From: Colwellia demingiae
GTDB taxonomy: Bacteria > Pseudomonadota > Gammaproteobacteria > Enterobacterales > Alteromonadaceae
Length of the DNA stretch: 64,000 nt
Reading direction: 5' to 3'
NCBI RefSeq assembly: GCF_007954275.1
Contig: NZ_VOLT01000015.1
Location: forward strand, 1-64,000
The position numbers and the translations under genes are program-made. The notes under the pieces were generated by a model. That model made no database searches. It had not been told where the DNA came from and saw only the letters and a list, made by a program, of their open reading frames with translations. This document shows, in pieces, positions 1 to 8,425 of the stretch (position 1 is the first letter of the stretch; each line of letters begins with the position of its first letter).

Positions 1-557
1 CTCAGCTTGACCAATTAATTGGCCAATCAAGCGCTGGTGGCATTATTTTACATGAGCATAAGTTATTGGGTCACCTTAACTTACGTGGCAACTGTGCCGA
101 TGCTGAATTTTTAGCGGGTGTGCAAGAAGCTTTAGGGGTCGCATTGCCTATTACGCCATGTAGCAGCGCCAAGAGTGAGCTTGCTCAAATCATGTGGTTA
201 GCGCCAGATGAATGGTTAATTATTGTTGCCTCAGGCAGTGAAGTGGATGTTGAGCAAAAGCTTCGGTCGTATTTAACAGGCCACTTTGCGGTCAGTGATG
301 TCAGTGGCGCGCAAACCCTTATTGAACTGAGCGGCGAGCATGTTATCGACTTGATGAAAAAATCGACCGGTTATGATTTACACCTAGATAGTTTTCCGAT
401 TGGCAAAGTGGTTGGTACCACGTTTGCTAAAACGGGCGCACATATCTTGCGCGTGAGTGAAGACAAGTTTCAGCTCGTCGTTCGTCGCAGTTTTTCTGAC
501 TACGTGTGGTTATGGATACAACAAGGTAGCCAGGAATACGGCCTGACGATTGTTTAA
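1..557 (+). CDS. soxG: Sarcosine oxidase gamma subunit (5' truncated by window edge)
   Basis: The reading frame is open from base 3 to the stop at 555-557, so the true start lies upstream of the window; the TTG at 66 is not a needed start. The visible part (about 184 residues) has the SoxG/YgfZ-like pattern, including MWLAPDEWLII near the middle and the VSDVSGAQTLIELSG segment that follows. SoxG is the small structural subunit of heterotetrameric sarcosine oxidase, which demethylates sarcosine to glycine and loads the one-carbon unit on tetrahydrofolate. The soxB, soxD and soxA genes are expected just upstream, outside the window. The following purU fits the same one-carbon pathway. The family call is firm; the gene is incomplete only because of the window edge. 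Confidence 0.9.
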   Translation, partial: QLDQLIGQSSAGGIILHEHKLLGHLNLRGNCADAEFLAGVQEALGVALPITPCSSAKSELAQIMWLAPDEWLIIVASGSEVDVEQKLRSYLTGHFAVSDVSGAQTLIELSGEHVIDLMKKSTGYDLHLDSFPIGKVVGTTFAKTGAHILRVSEDKFQLVVRRSFSDYVWLWIQQGSQEYGLTIV

Positions 558-623
558 TGATTTTTTAACTTTTTTTTAACGCTTTTTTAGCTTTGGTTAA
601 GCACAGTGTTAACTAAAATCAAT

Positions 624-737
624 CGCCCCTTAACGCAAATTGTTTGTTGTTTCAATGCGCGTTAAGGGTAGCGATCACTCATCATAAAGCCGCTTACGTT
701 TCACTGAATGGTTTGAATGGAACACTATTCAGTGAAA
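624..737. promoter_or_regulatory. Two consecutive hairpins in the soxG-purU gap
   Basis: The 243-base gap between soxG and purU contains two clean inverted repeats. The first has 10-bp arms CCCTTAACGC (627-636) and GCGTTAAGGG (659-668). The second has perfect 11-bp arms TTTCACTGAAT (699-709) and ATTCAGTGAAA (727-737). Neither ends in a T-run, so they do not look like ordinary intrinsic terminators. They could be a processing or attenuation structure before purU, or dispersed palindromes. I recognise no known riboswitch. Confidence 0.5.
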
Positions 738-800
738 ACTACTCAATTAACATTATTCAGTTAACACTAAGCTGTTTTAACTTCAAAAATAGGATCGAAC

Positions 801-1679
801 ATGTCCGATATCAAACCCGTCTCGCAAACGCATATTATCACCGCAGATTGTCCAAGTAGACCGGGCACGGTTGATGTAGTGACCCGTTTTTTGTGTGAAA
901 AAGGGTTCTATATTAATGAAATTCACTCGTTTGATGATACCGCGGTCAACCGTTTTTTCATCCGCATAGAATTTAGAGCACAGACGGCGACAGACTTTAG
1001 CGCAGAAGCATTTAGCCAAGAATTTGAGCAACGCGCCAGTGAATTTGAGATGCAATGGCAATTGGCATCCAGTCCGTATAAATCTAAAGTTGTGATCATG
1101 GTATCAAAGCACGATCATTGCTTGAATGACTTATTATACCGTTATCGCACGGGCGATCTAGATATCGACATTCCGGCGATTATCTCTAATCACCCCGATT
1201 TAGAAGACTTGGCGAAATGGCATGGTATTCCTTATTACCACCTGCCCATTACGAAGGAAACTAAACCCGAGCAAGAAGCCAAAGTGTGGCAGATAATACA
1301 AGAATCTGACGCTGACTTAGTGGTATTAGCGCGTTATATGCAGGTATTATCGAGCGACTTGTGTAAAAAGCTGTCCGGTAAAGCCATTAATATTCACCAC
1401 TCGTTATTGCCCGGTTTTAAAGGCGCTAGACCTTATTTCCAAGCCTATGATCGCGGCATTAAATTAGTGGGCGCGACTGCGCATTATGTCAGTGATGATC
1501 TCGATGAAGGGCCAATCATTAGCCAAGGCGTTGAGACGGTTGATCATGGTTACTATCCTAAGGACTTAGCGGCTAAAGGGCGTGATATAGAATGTTTAAC
1601 GCTGTCTCGCGCGGTGCGTTGTCATATCGAGCATCGAATATTTATGTACGGGAAAAAGACCGTGGTCTTTTCTAAATAG
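801..1679 (+). CDS. purU: Formyltetrahydrofolate deformylase
   Basis: A 292-residue protein with the PurU architecture: an N-terminal ACT domain (about residues 9-90) followed by a formyltransferase-fold catalytic domain (about 95-292). The hydrolase motif HHSLLPGF is at 199-206 and the GATAHYV...DLDEGPII segment at 224-240. It hydrolyses 10-formyl-THF to THF and formate in the cytoplasm. Placement after the sarcosine oxidase genes is common, because sarcosine demethylation overloads the folate pool with C1 units and PurU recycles free THF. The ATG at 801 follows a gap with two hairpins, so it may have its own promoter. A weak TGCCT/AGGCA stem with a T-run follows the stop near 1691-1731. Confidence 0.95.
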   Translation: MSDIKPVSQTHIITADCPSRPGTVDVVTRFLCEKGFYINEIHSFDDTAVNRFFIRIEFRAQTATDFSAEAFSQEFEQRASEFEMQWQLASSPYKSKVVIMVSKHDHCLNDLLYRYRTGDLDIDIPAIISNHPDLEDLAKWHGIPYYHLPITKETKPEQEAKVWQIIQESDADLVVLARYMQVLSSDLCKKLSGKAINIHHSLLPGFKGARPYFQAYDRGIKLVGATAHYVSDDLDEGPIISQGVETVDHGYYPKDLAAKGRDIECLTLSRAVRCHIEHRIFMYGKKTVVFSK

Positions 1680-1908
1680 TGAGTTATTAATTGCCTGCTC
1701 TTAGTAGTCACTTCCTAATAGGCATTTTTTATTAACAGTAAACAACGACAACGTTTATTAATTTTATCGTAAATATTGTCGCTGTTTTTTTAAGTATTAA
1801 CCCTTCATTTGCAAAGACACGTTTGTTTCAAACGTATTAATGTCTCTTGTTCTGCTCACATCGGATACAAAGTTACGTGATGAGCAATAGTGAAAAAAGG
1901 ACATCTAT

Positions 1909-2508
1909 ATGTCAATGACGGTAGCAAAAAGTAAACATGACGTGCGCGCAGTTAGGGCTATTGGTATCGGCGCACAATTAAAGTCGATCCGAATGCGGAA
2001 TAAGCTCACCCTTAAAGAAGCGGGTAACTTGACTGACTTGGCACCTTCAACCTTATCTAAAATTGAAAATGAACAAATATCGCCAACCTTTACCGTGATG
2101 CAGAAGTTAGCAACCGGTTTAAATATCGAATTGCCACAATTATTTACTAAGCCAACAGTGGCTCAAGCTGCAGGGCGCCGAGATGTAACGTTAAAGGACA
2201 AAGGTAATTATCATTTAACCTCAACTTATGAGCATGAATTACTTTCTACGCAATTTAGCCATAAAAAAATGATGCCCTACAAGTGCAGAGTTCACGCGCG
2301 TAGCTTCGATGATTTCGGTGAGTGGGTACGCCATAGTGGTGAAGAATACATGTTGGTGTTAGAAGGGGAAGTGCAGTTGCTTACTGAATTCTATGAACCA
2401 GTGAACTTGGTGGAAGGTGATAGCGTCTATTATGATGCCATGATGGGGCACTTGGTTATTTCGATGAGTGAAGATGATGCACAAATTCTTTGGGTAACCA
2501 CCAAATAG
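1909..2508 (+). CDS. XRE-family regulator with C-terminal cupin domain
   Basis: A 199-residue protein with an N-terminal Cro/C1-type helix-turn-helix (about residues 22-76, with LKEAGNLTDLAPSTLSKIEN) and a C-terminal cupin-2 barrel (about 110-197, with GEEYMLVLEGEVQL and EGDSVYYDAMMGH). This layout is typical of small-metabolite-responsive regulators such as PuuR-like proteins. The start has an AAAAAGG Shine-Dalgarno at good distance. It follows the soxG-purU genes on the same strand after a 229-base gap, so control of sarcosine/glycine-betaine catabolism is plausible but inferred only from position. Confidence 0.85.
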   Translation: MSMTVAKSKHDVRAVRAIGIGAQLKSIRMRNKLTLKEAGNLTDLAPSTLSKIENEQISPTFTVMQKLATGLNIELPQLFTKPTVAQAAGRRDVTLKDKGNYHLTSTYEHELLSTQFSHKKMMPYKCRVHARSFDDFGEWVRHSGEEYMLVLEGEVQLLTEFYEPVNLVEGDSVYYDAMMGHLVISMSEDDAQILWVTTK

Positions 2509-2521
2509 CTTTGGTTTATAG

Positions 2522-4237
2522 CTAGCTACAAGCGGCCAGCCCATTTATTAATTTCTTATTTTGTTTATATTTATACATTCGTTGGTCAGCTAGTGATAAA
2601 CACTCTGATTGATTTAGCGTTTCAAAACTGGTGGCAATACCAAAACTAAGACCAGCCTCACTCCATCCTCTTTGTTTTAGCTCTTTTTCCGTTTGAAGAA
2701 GGAGATCAGACAATTGTATTAATATCGATTCAATTTGCTGCGCAGTTTTAATATCGACTACCCAAATAAATTCATCACCACCACAGCGAAAGATAGAACC
2801 GAGGCCTTGTAGTTTCTTTTGCATAATATCGGCGGTAGCAATTAGCACTTTATCGCCTTCCTCATGGCCGAGTTTGTCATTAATTTTTTTAAACCCATCA
2901 AGATCAATAAAAGTGATGCAGTAGTGTCCTTTTAAACTAGCCAGCTTTTCATTTTGAGCAAAACGATTGCCTATTTGCGTTAATGGGTCAATACGAGAAA
3001 TAGCATAGCTGCGATGAAATTCTTTTTGTTGAATTTGCAGCCATTCTGATAAAGACAGCAGAATGCACATGCAATCAATAGTTAATGCAATTTGCACAAT
3101 AACTTCGAGAGAAATATCCCAGTCGATTTTATAGAGGTGAGATAATATATAGCCAGCTAAAGTGAGACCATATACAAGGTTGCCTATTAAGTAATACTTC
3201 GCTCTGAAATCCTTTTTCGCGAGCATAAATATACCAGTACCAACACAAAGTGGGATCCATATAGTTGCGATGATATGTGATATTAAGAAGCTCTGCGTAA
3301 AGGGAATAAAAGGCATAATAAGGCCTAAAATCAAGCAGACTATTGATAGTAAGTTAAATGTTGAGGCCAATTTAGGGTGTTCTTGCGGACAGTTAAACAG
3401 CAATTTAGTGAACTGGCTGGCAGAGGCTATAGCAAAAGGAAAGATAACGATGCCACTATACACAGGATTAAATGCCGACACAGTAAATAGATGGCCAAAG
3501 CTTCCTGATGCAGTAAACCAACCTAGGCCTTGTATGCCAATATAACCCGTACAAGCTAAGGTAACTAAATATTTGGTTCTGAGGTAAATAAAGAAAGCGA
3601 TTAAAGCTAGCGTCATCATTACTGTAAATGAAATTGAGGTGATACTATTGGTAAGGAACTGTTTTCTATAGAACTCTTTTTTACTGTAAAGCTCTACCAC
3701 AACGGGTGTTGCGAACATTTTCGCTTGAATATAAACCCAAAGCGTGCCGCTTTCTTCCTGGTTTAATGGAAGAGAAAAAGCTTGTGAATGAGCCAGCTTT
3801 GGATTTTCACTTCCCATCTGACCAAAGTTTTCTAATGGTATTGCTTCACCATGCTCAGGTTGCCAATAAGCGGTTCCTACATCTAAGTAAACCGCATGAA
3901 TATTAACAAACCAAGTATCTTTTTTACCCTTAGTATTGGTTAATTTAATTTTTGTAATATAGGCGCCACTCCCGCCAAAGGTAGACGTGACTCTATTGGT
4001 GTTTTGGTGCAATTTACTTAATGCTACAAAGCTAGGATTGGTATCAAGGGACTGAGTTTGGAACCAGAGATTATGTTCATTTAATTCAATTTTATTGCGA
4101 TTATCTAATGCTACGTAGGGTTGTGCATTTATAGAATTGACGAACATTGAAAATAAGAAAAAAACACAGAATATAGAATATTTTGTCATAATGTTAACGT
4201 TTTTTAGGGTGCCAATACCTATTTGAGCGTTATGCAT
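2522..4237 (-). CDS. Diguanylate cyclase with 7TMR-DISM sensor region
   Basis: A 571-residue membrane protein. It has a signal-like hydrophobic start (cleavage near NSINA), a periplasmic 7TMR-DISMED2-like beta domain with a tryptophan-rich VYLDVGTAYWQ segment (about residues 40-185), about seven hydrophobic helices (about 195-400) and a C-terminal GGDEF domain. The catalytic GGDEF is intact in FRCGGDEFIWV. I see no RxxD inhibitory site just before it. It should make cyclic-di-GMP from two GTP in response to an extracellular ligand. Two starts are possible: 4237, with an AAGGA 12 bases upstream, or 4189 (MTKYSIF...), which gives a shorter signal peptide but has no clear ribosome-binding site. 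It converges tail-to-tail with the XRE gene. Confidence 0.88.
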   Translation of the reverse strand: MHNAQIGIGTLKNVNIMTKYSIFCVFFLFSMFVNSINAQPYVALDNRNKIELNEHNLWFQTQSLDTNPSFVALSKLHQNTNRVTSTFGGSGAYITKIKLTNTKGKKDTWFVNIHAVYLDVGTAYWQPEHGEAIPLENFGQMGSENPKLAHSQAFSLPLNQEESGTLWVYIQAKMFATPVVVELYSKKEFYRKQFLTNSITSISFTVMMTLALIAFFIYLRTKYLVTLACTGYIGIQGLGWFTASGSFGHLFTVSAFNPVYSGIVIFPFAIASASQFTKLLFNCPQEHPKLASTFNLLSIVCLILGLIMPFIPFTQSFLISHIIATIWIPLCVGTGIFMLAKKDFRAKYYLIGNLVYGLTLAGYILSHLYKIDWDISLEVIVQIALTIDCMCILLSLSEWLQIQQKEFHRSYAISRIDPLTQIGNRFAQNEKLASLKGHYCITFIDLDGFKKINDKLGHEEGDKVLIATADIMQKKLQGLGSIFRCGGDEFIWVVDIKTAQQIESILIQLSDLLLQTEKELKQRGWSEAGLSFGIATSFETLNQSECLSLADQRMYKYKQNKKLINGLAACS

Positions 4238-4688
4238 AAATTTAAAATATCCTTATAACGAGTTAAGACTACACACTACATATTATGTAAAATAAACAAT
4301 AATATAACAATAAGATAACTAGAATAATTGATAAAAAAACATAGTATAATATTCAGGATCACGTTTATTATAAGCTTGTGGATAATATTTCGGTATTAAG
4401 TGCTTGTCACTAATAAAAGGGGCAGGGATGTTAACTATCTATGGGTTGTCATATATTGTCTAATGAATTATTCCTGTACAGTTAGCTAAGATCACTTCGT
4501 TCAATATTTTAGCCACTACTAAATTAACCCGTTGATTGTGCATTAGATATATACAATCTAATCCGAATCAAATGTATCACCTGAATGAGCTATGACCGCT
4601 TTGTGGTAAGGTGAGCTTTAGCTTTTAACAATGAATAGTGAAAAATTGTTTACCTGAGTTACTTGTTATTGCGCGAAAGGTGGCTAGT
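4238..4688. other. AT-rich intergenic region upstream of the csp unit
   Basis: About 450 bases with no supported gene. It separates the divergent diguanylate cyclase and cold-shock units and should hold both promoters. A long untranslated leader for the cold-shock mRNA would be usual for the CspA family and would fall in the last 200 bases, but I cannot fix a transcription start. No strong hairpin was noticed. Confidence 0.4.
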
Positions 4689-4832
4689 ATGAAAAATAAA
4701 AAGGTAAGCATCGTTAATCAGCAATACAATTTGCAGCTTAAAGTAGCTGAATTAAATTCAAAATCTGATTTTGTAATGGTGATAGCAAATCAGAATTATA
4801 TTTTTTCACCAAAAATAAAGAGAACATTATGA
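4689..4832 (+). CDS. Small protein translationally coupled to cold-shock gene
   Basis: A 47-codon ORF starting at ATG 4689 ([12 protein letters not shown]...) with a good AAAGGTGG Shine-Dalgarno six bases before it. The in-frame GTG at 4638 lacks this support. Its stop overlaps the csp start as ATGA (4829-4832), the arrangement expected for translational coupling. The product is basic and hydrophilic to mildly amphipathic, without signal peptide or membrane segment. I do not recognise the family. It could be a real small protein or a leader peptide controlling csp translation. Confidence 0.5.
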   Translation: MKNKKVSIVNQQYNLQLKVAELNSKSDFVMVIANQNYIFSPKIKRTL

Positions 4833-5035
4833 GTAAAGGTATAGTTAAGTGGTTTAATGCAGATAAAGGTTTCGGATTTATTACTCCAGAAGACGGAAGT
4901 AAAGATTTGTTTGTTCATCATTCAGAAATTCAATCAGGCGGTGAATATGCAACATTGGCTGATGGTCAAGCCGTTGAGTATGAAGTGGGACAAGGACAGA
5001 AAGGCCCATGTGCAAATAAAGTTGTTGCTGTTTAA
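4829..5035 (+). CDS. CspA-family cold-shock protein
   Basis: A 68-residue single cold-shock domain, the normal family length. It carries RNP1 KGFGFI and RNP2 LFVHH, plus the N-terminal [15 protein letters not shown] run. These proteins bind single-stranded RNA/DNA and melt mRNA secondary structure in the cytoplasm. It overlaps the preceding small ORF by ATGA, which is unusual because csp genes are normally monocistronic with a long leader. An imperfect inverted repeat follows the stop. The exact paralogue (cspA, C, D or E) cannot be decided from the sequence alone. Confidence 0.95.
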   Translation: MSKGIVKWFNADKGFGFITPEDGSKDLFVHHSEIQSGGEYATLADGQAVEYEVGQGQKGPCANKVVAV

Positions 5036-5043
5036 ACCGTAGC

Positions 5044-5099
5044 ACATAACAAGTAAGTAAGCGGATGCGTTACACGCACTCACTTACTTATGCGTTATC
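5044..5099. repeat. Imperfect inverted repeat after csp (attC-like or terminator)
   Basis: ACATAACAAGTAAGTAAG on the left faces CACTTACTTATGCGTTAT on the right, so ATAAC pairs with GTTAT and AAGTAAGT with ACTTACTT, with unpaired bases between the two blocks. That two-block layout with a GCGTTAT end resembles an integron attC site. The core does not match GTTRRRY, and there is no T-run as in a strong terminator. Either reading is possible. Confidence 0.35.
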
Positions 5100-5405
5100 G
5101 ATAGAAAAACTAATCCAAATTAGCTTCATCACCTAAATCCCTAATGTCGTCTTTGTGGCAAAAGTGATCCTAAACCGACTACCCCAAGCAGTTTCTTTTT
5201 TTGGCAGTAATAGTGGGTGGTGCCAATGTTGACTTAGTGCGCTTAGTGGAAGCTATAACTCATTAATCCTAAAGTTTGCTTCAAGCTCTCTGGGGATATT
5301 AGCTTTTCCATAAAGTTCTTGGTGCACTTTTACCTGAGTTAAACGCATAAGTCTGTCAATATTTAGGAAACTTGTTACAATGCTATTTTTGATTTTAGGT
5401 AGACT
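5100..5405. other. Intergenic region with a short orphan ORF
   Basis: About 300 bases between the csp repeat and the VF530 gene. The minus strand holds a 31-codon ORF (5348 down to 5253, MRLTQVKVHQELYG...). It has a protein-like composition but I do not recognise it, so it may be a gene remnant. No other feature is supported. Confidence 0.2.
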
Positions 5406-5735
5406 ATGAATAAAAGTAATGACCCGCTACACGGCGTGAAACTTGAACAGATTTTAACCGAGCTGGAGAAAAAAATTGGTTGGGATAAGATGGGTGAATT
5501 ACTTAATATTCGTTGTTTCACCAATAAGCCGCGTCTTAAATCAAGTTTGAAATTTCTGCGTACAACCCCTTGGGCACGCAGTAGAGTTGAAATTCTATAC
5601 CTAAAAACATTTTGTAGTAAGCATAAAGAAACGGGGAAATTAATCAGGGGGATACTCGCCCAGAATACAGCAGTAGCAAAAACGACTTCCACCAAGCCCG
5701 CTCCCTTTGTTTGGCCAACATCGAAAAACAAATAG
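5406..5735 (+). CDS. VF530-family (DUF2132) DNA-binding protein
   Basis: A 109-residue protein matching the VF530/DUF2132 family. The N-terminal DPLHGVKLEQIL is followed by IGWDKMGELLNIRCF, then the hallmark SLKFLRTTPWARSRVE. The conserved domain covers about residues 5-70 and is an all-helical fold described as DNA-binding; its physiological role is not established. The tail (about 75-109) is basic and low in complexity. It is expressed alone, with free intergenic space on both sides. Confidence 0.85.
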   Translation: MNKSNDPLHGVKLEQILTELEKKIGWDKMGELLNIRCFTNKPRLKSSLKFLRTTPWARSRVEILYLKTFCSKHKETGKLIRGILAQNTAVAKTTSTKPAPFVWPTSKNK

Positions 5736-6144
5736 ACTTATGCCACACTGAAGACGTTAGCATTTGAAGAATTTTGTATGTTTTGATCTACAGCGGACAT
5801 GGCTTAACAATCACATTCCTCTAGCAGTTTCCCGATAGCTGCCGTTGACTTCCATCACTTGATGTTAACTTTAGCCTAAAACTGCAATTTTCATTTAAAA
5901 AATCACAACCATTTACAATTGAAATTTGGCCTATGATTTTTGCATGGCGTTAGGTCTCAAATCCCCAAAGCGGACATTGGAATCATTCAAGTTTCAATGC
6001 TGTTGTTTGCTCTCTGCATTTGATAAAGCCATTGTATAGATTGCCGCCTTAGTAAATAACCCTCAATTTTAGATTGAAACATTCAAAAAAATTGAACTAT
6101 AATTTAGAATACTCTTTTAGATATTACTCCTGTAAGGAAGAATC
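5736..6144. promoter_or_regulatory. Upstream region of lysR with three TTGAA half-sites
   Basis: This 409-base gap holds the lysR promoter. Three half-sites lie at 6074-6078 (TTGAA), 6082-6086 (TTCAA) and 6092-6096 (TTGAA), just ahead of an AT-rich -10-like stretch. The last 130 bases resemble the region 9987-10120 upstream of a decayed lysR copy, including the same half-site order. This suggests an autoregulatory operator shared with the doxX promoter. Two copies of the dispersed motif AGCGGACAT (5792-5800 and 5968-5976, minus orientation) are also present. Confidence 0.5.
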
Positions 6145-7047
6145 ATGTACAGCACACCTTTAACACTTGATGCACTACTTGTTTTAGATGCGATTGAACG
6201 TCGTGGTAGTTTTGCTGCAGCCGCAGAGCAGCTAAATAAAGTACCCTCTGCACTTTCTTACGTTGTCCAAAAATTAGAAGAGCAGTTAAGTGTCACCCTT
6301 TTTGTCCGTCAAGGTAGACGTTCTGTTTTAACGCCTGCAGGTGTGCATTTACTAGAAGAAGGAAGAAAGATACTTGGTGCGGTAAGTAAAATTACAGAGC
6401 AAACGCAAACAATTGCACATGGTTGGGAGCCTAAAATAAAAATAGCGATAGACTCTATAATAGAAACCTCCTTGATATTTACTGTTATTGAAGAATTTTT
6501 ATCACTGCATCCATCTATTGAAATTGATATTTCTGAGGAAGTAATGAATGGTACTTGGGAAGCACTTATTGATAATGATGTAGATTTAGTTATTGGCGCG
6601 GCTGCCCCAATGCCAACGCAACAAGGGTTCCGTTCTATTAAGCTAAAAAGCCAAGAGCATGTTTTAGTTGCTACTAACGGTCATGATATTTTACAACTCT
6701 CACACCCTATTAATAAGACTGACTTAAGCCAGTTTAGAACCGTTATCGTCCACGATTCAGTCAAAAAAGAAATACCTCGGTCAACCAATATAATTGAAGA
6801 GACCTCTCATTTTTATGTTTCTTCGGTAGAACAAAAAATAGCGGCCATTTTGGTTGGAATAGGTGTCGGTTTTTTACCAACTGATAGAATAAAACATCTC
6901 CTTCAATCGGGAAAATTAGTAGAGATCCCTTTTAATGCTACAGCACAAATTTCTGACGCCTTATTAGCATGGAAAATAGTTAACAAGGGCAAGGGCTTGC
7001 AAGCATTAAGAACCTTACTTGAAAAAGCTTTTCAGGATCAACCTTAA
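6145..7047 (+). CDS. LysR-family regulator, probable controller of the doxX-GHR-pirin operon
   Basis: A 300-residue LysR-type regulator. The N-terminal winged helix-turn-helix is at about residues 5-64 (GSFAAAAEQLNKVPSALSYVVQKLE), followed by an effector-binding domain (about 90-295). The start has GTAAGGAAG as ribosome-binding site. Its N-terminus and promoter are duplicated in broken form at 10120, right beside the divergent doxX operon. Intact LysR genes of this kind usually sit divergent to doxX/pirin/GHR genes, so this copy probably regulates that operon from 2.9 kb away. The inducer is unknown; quinone or electrophile stress would fit the enzyme set. Confidence 0.9.
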   Translation: MYSTPLTLDALLVLDAIERRGSFAAAAEQLNKVPSALSYVVQKLEEQLSVTLFVRQGRRSVLTPAGVHLLEEGRKILGAVSKITEQTQTIAHGWEPKIKIAIDSIIETSLIFTVIEEFLSLHPSIEIDISEEVMNGTWEALIDNDVDLVIGAAAPMPTQQGFRSIKLKSQEHVLVATNGHDILQLSHPINKTDLSQFRTVIVHDSVKKEIPRSTNIIEETSHFYVSSVEQKIAAILVGIGVGFLPTDRIKHLLQSGKLVEIPFNATAQISDALLAWKIVNKGKGLQALRTLLEKAFQDQP

Positions 7048-7426
7048 ATTCATATCAATAATACATTTAAGCGTTACAAATACCGCACGAGTGAATTCGG
7101 GCCGACAGGTAACGCAATAACGACATAGTTGAGTATAAGGAATATAAACATCCCATTCGATACAGTCAATCTTTAGTGTAAACGAAAAAAACTCCTTATA
7201 GCGATGACACCAAACCAATACTCTGATAATTTGACGTTAGTCTGTTATTTTTAAGGCCGATTATGTCTTCATTCTTTTCATTTACAAAAAAACAAACGCT
7301 ACCCTGCTAGCGCAATGGCAACATTATCCTTTTTTGCTATATTTTTTCCTAATATGTTCATGACTTCACAAAAGTTAATATCAGCTTTTGGCTATCAGTT
7401 GCCCTAAAAAACAACCCGTAGCTAAC

Positions 7427-7627
7427 GACAAAAAAGAAGGTATTATTAAGACTAGGTTAGAAGGTCGTTATCGTGGACGACCAATAGATATAGAATTACA
7501 ATAAAAGGTTGAAGGCATGTTGTCGGATAAAAAATCCTATGACTATATTGAGCACATTTTAGGTTATTCTCGCTCAACAATTTATAAAGTTTCGAAAAAA
7601 CTACAGTTAAATAATCTGAAACCCTAA
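7427..7627 (+). pseudogene. C-terminal remnant of a serine recombinase (resolvase)
   Basis: Reading from 7427 gives DKKEGIIKTRLEGRYRGRP..., a TAA at 7502-7504, and then an open stretch ending at the TAA 7625-7627 with SYDYIEHILGYSRSTIYKVS. The GRYRGRP hinge and the Y..I...LG.SRSTI.KV helix-turn-helix are typical of the DNA-binding end of Tn3-type resolvases. The catalytic N-terminal domain is missing and one in-frame stop is present. It marks a former mobile element and is not functional. Confidence 0.7.
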
Positions 7628-7714
7628 ATATAACCTAGCCTTTACAGGTTATGCCCGTCATAGGGTACAGATATTTAAGCGAAAAAAATTCCGTTGATGC
7701 ACAGAGCCCCTATA

Positions 7715-8425
7715 TTATGACTTAGGTGTATCAATCACTAATATTTCACAGTCTTCTAGCGCAATAATTTCCATTGAGGGTGTTTTAGTTACTTCAGCTC
7801 CATCGCCTTTATTTAAGGTCACCGCATTGTTTGTTATTATTTCAAATCGACCACTTGAAGCTAACACATACGCTTGGTGTGTAATAGGGTGTTCAAAACG
7901 AGAACCTTTAGCAACTTTACCACCATAAATCCTAGCTTCTTGGTGAATGAATAAGGCTTCATTTTTATCTTCAGGATAACCTGATACGAGTAATGACAGG
8001 CCATTATTCTTTACTTTACTTGGAAAAGACTTTGTATCCCATCTAGGTTTAACATTATGTTCATTCGGTTCAATCCAAATTTGATAAAGCGTTAAAGGCC
8101 CATTTGAACGATTATATTCTGAATGGGTAATTCCTGAACCCGCGCTCATTACCTGTACTTCACCGTTTTTTGTCATACCTTTATTTCCTACACTATCTTC
8201 ATGTGTTACAGAGCCCGTTCTAACAAAAGTAATGATCTCCATATTTTTGTGAGGATGAGGGGGCATCCCTCTACCTGATGCGACCCAATCATCATTGATA
8301 ACTCTTAATGCTCCAAATCCCATGCGGTTAGAATTATAGTAATGGGCAAAGCTAAAGTGGTAATTTGCTTTTAACCAACCATAATTTGCTTTACCCAATT
8401 CTGCATGTTTATAAAGTTTAATCAT
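7715..8425 (-). CDS. Pirin-family protein (YhhW-like bicupin)
   Basis: A 236-residue bicupin of usual pirin length. The metal-binding set is visible: H57 and H59 in MPPHPHKNMEI, H101 and E103 in GSGITHSEYN. YhhW-type pirins bind Fe or Cu and can act as quercetin 2,3-dioxygenases; the natural substrate is often unknown. Its ATG overlaps the TGA of the upstream reductase gene by ATGA, showing one operon and translational coupling. With a hydroquinone reductase and DoxX upstream, a role in quinone/aromatic detoxification is likely by context. Confidence 0.92.
   Translation of the reverse strand: MIKLYKHAELGKANYGWLKANYHFSFAHYYNSNRMGFGALRVINDDWVASGRGMPPHPHKNMEIITFVRTGSVTHEDSVGNKGMTKNGEVQVMSAGSGITHSEYNRSNGPLTLYQIWIEPNEHNVKPRWDTKSFPSKVKNNGLSLLVSGYPEDKNEALFIHQEARIYGGKVAKGSRFEHPITHQAYVLASSGRFEIITNNAVTLNKGDGAEVTKTPSMEIIALEDCEILVIDTPKS

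Noticed and set aside
783-1061. Minus-strand ORF opposite the start of purU
   Set aside because: Shadow of purU with no ribosome-binding site or recognisable family.
4310-4350. TTGATA...TATAAT promoter-like stretch
   Set aside because: The spacer is about 11 bases, too short for a sigma-70 promoter; the region is simply AT-rich.
7015-7218. 67-codon minus-strand ORF after lysR 6145
   Set aside because: No Shine-Dalgarno and no protein family; overlaps the lysR end.
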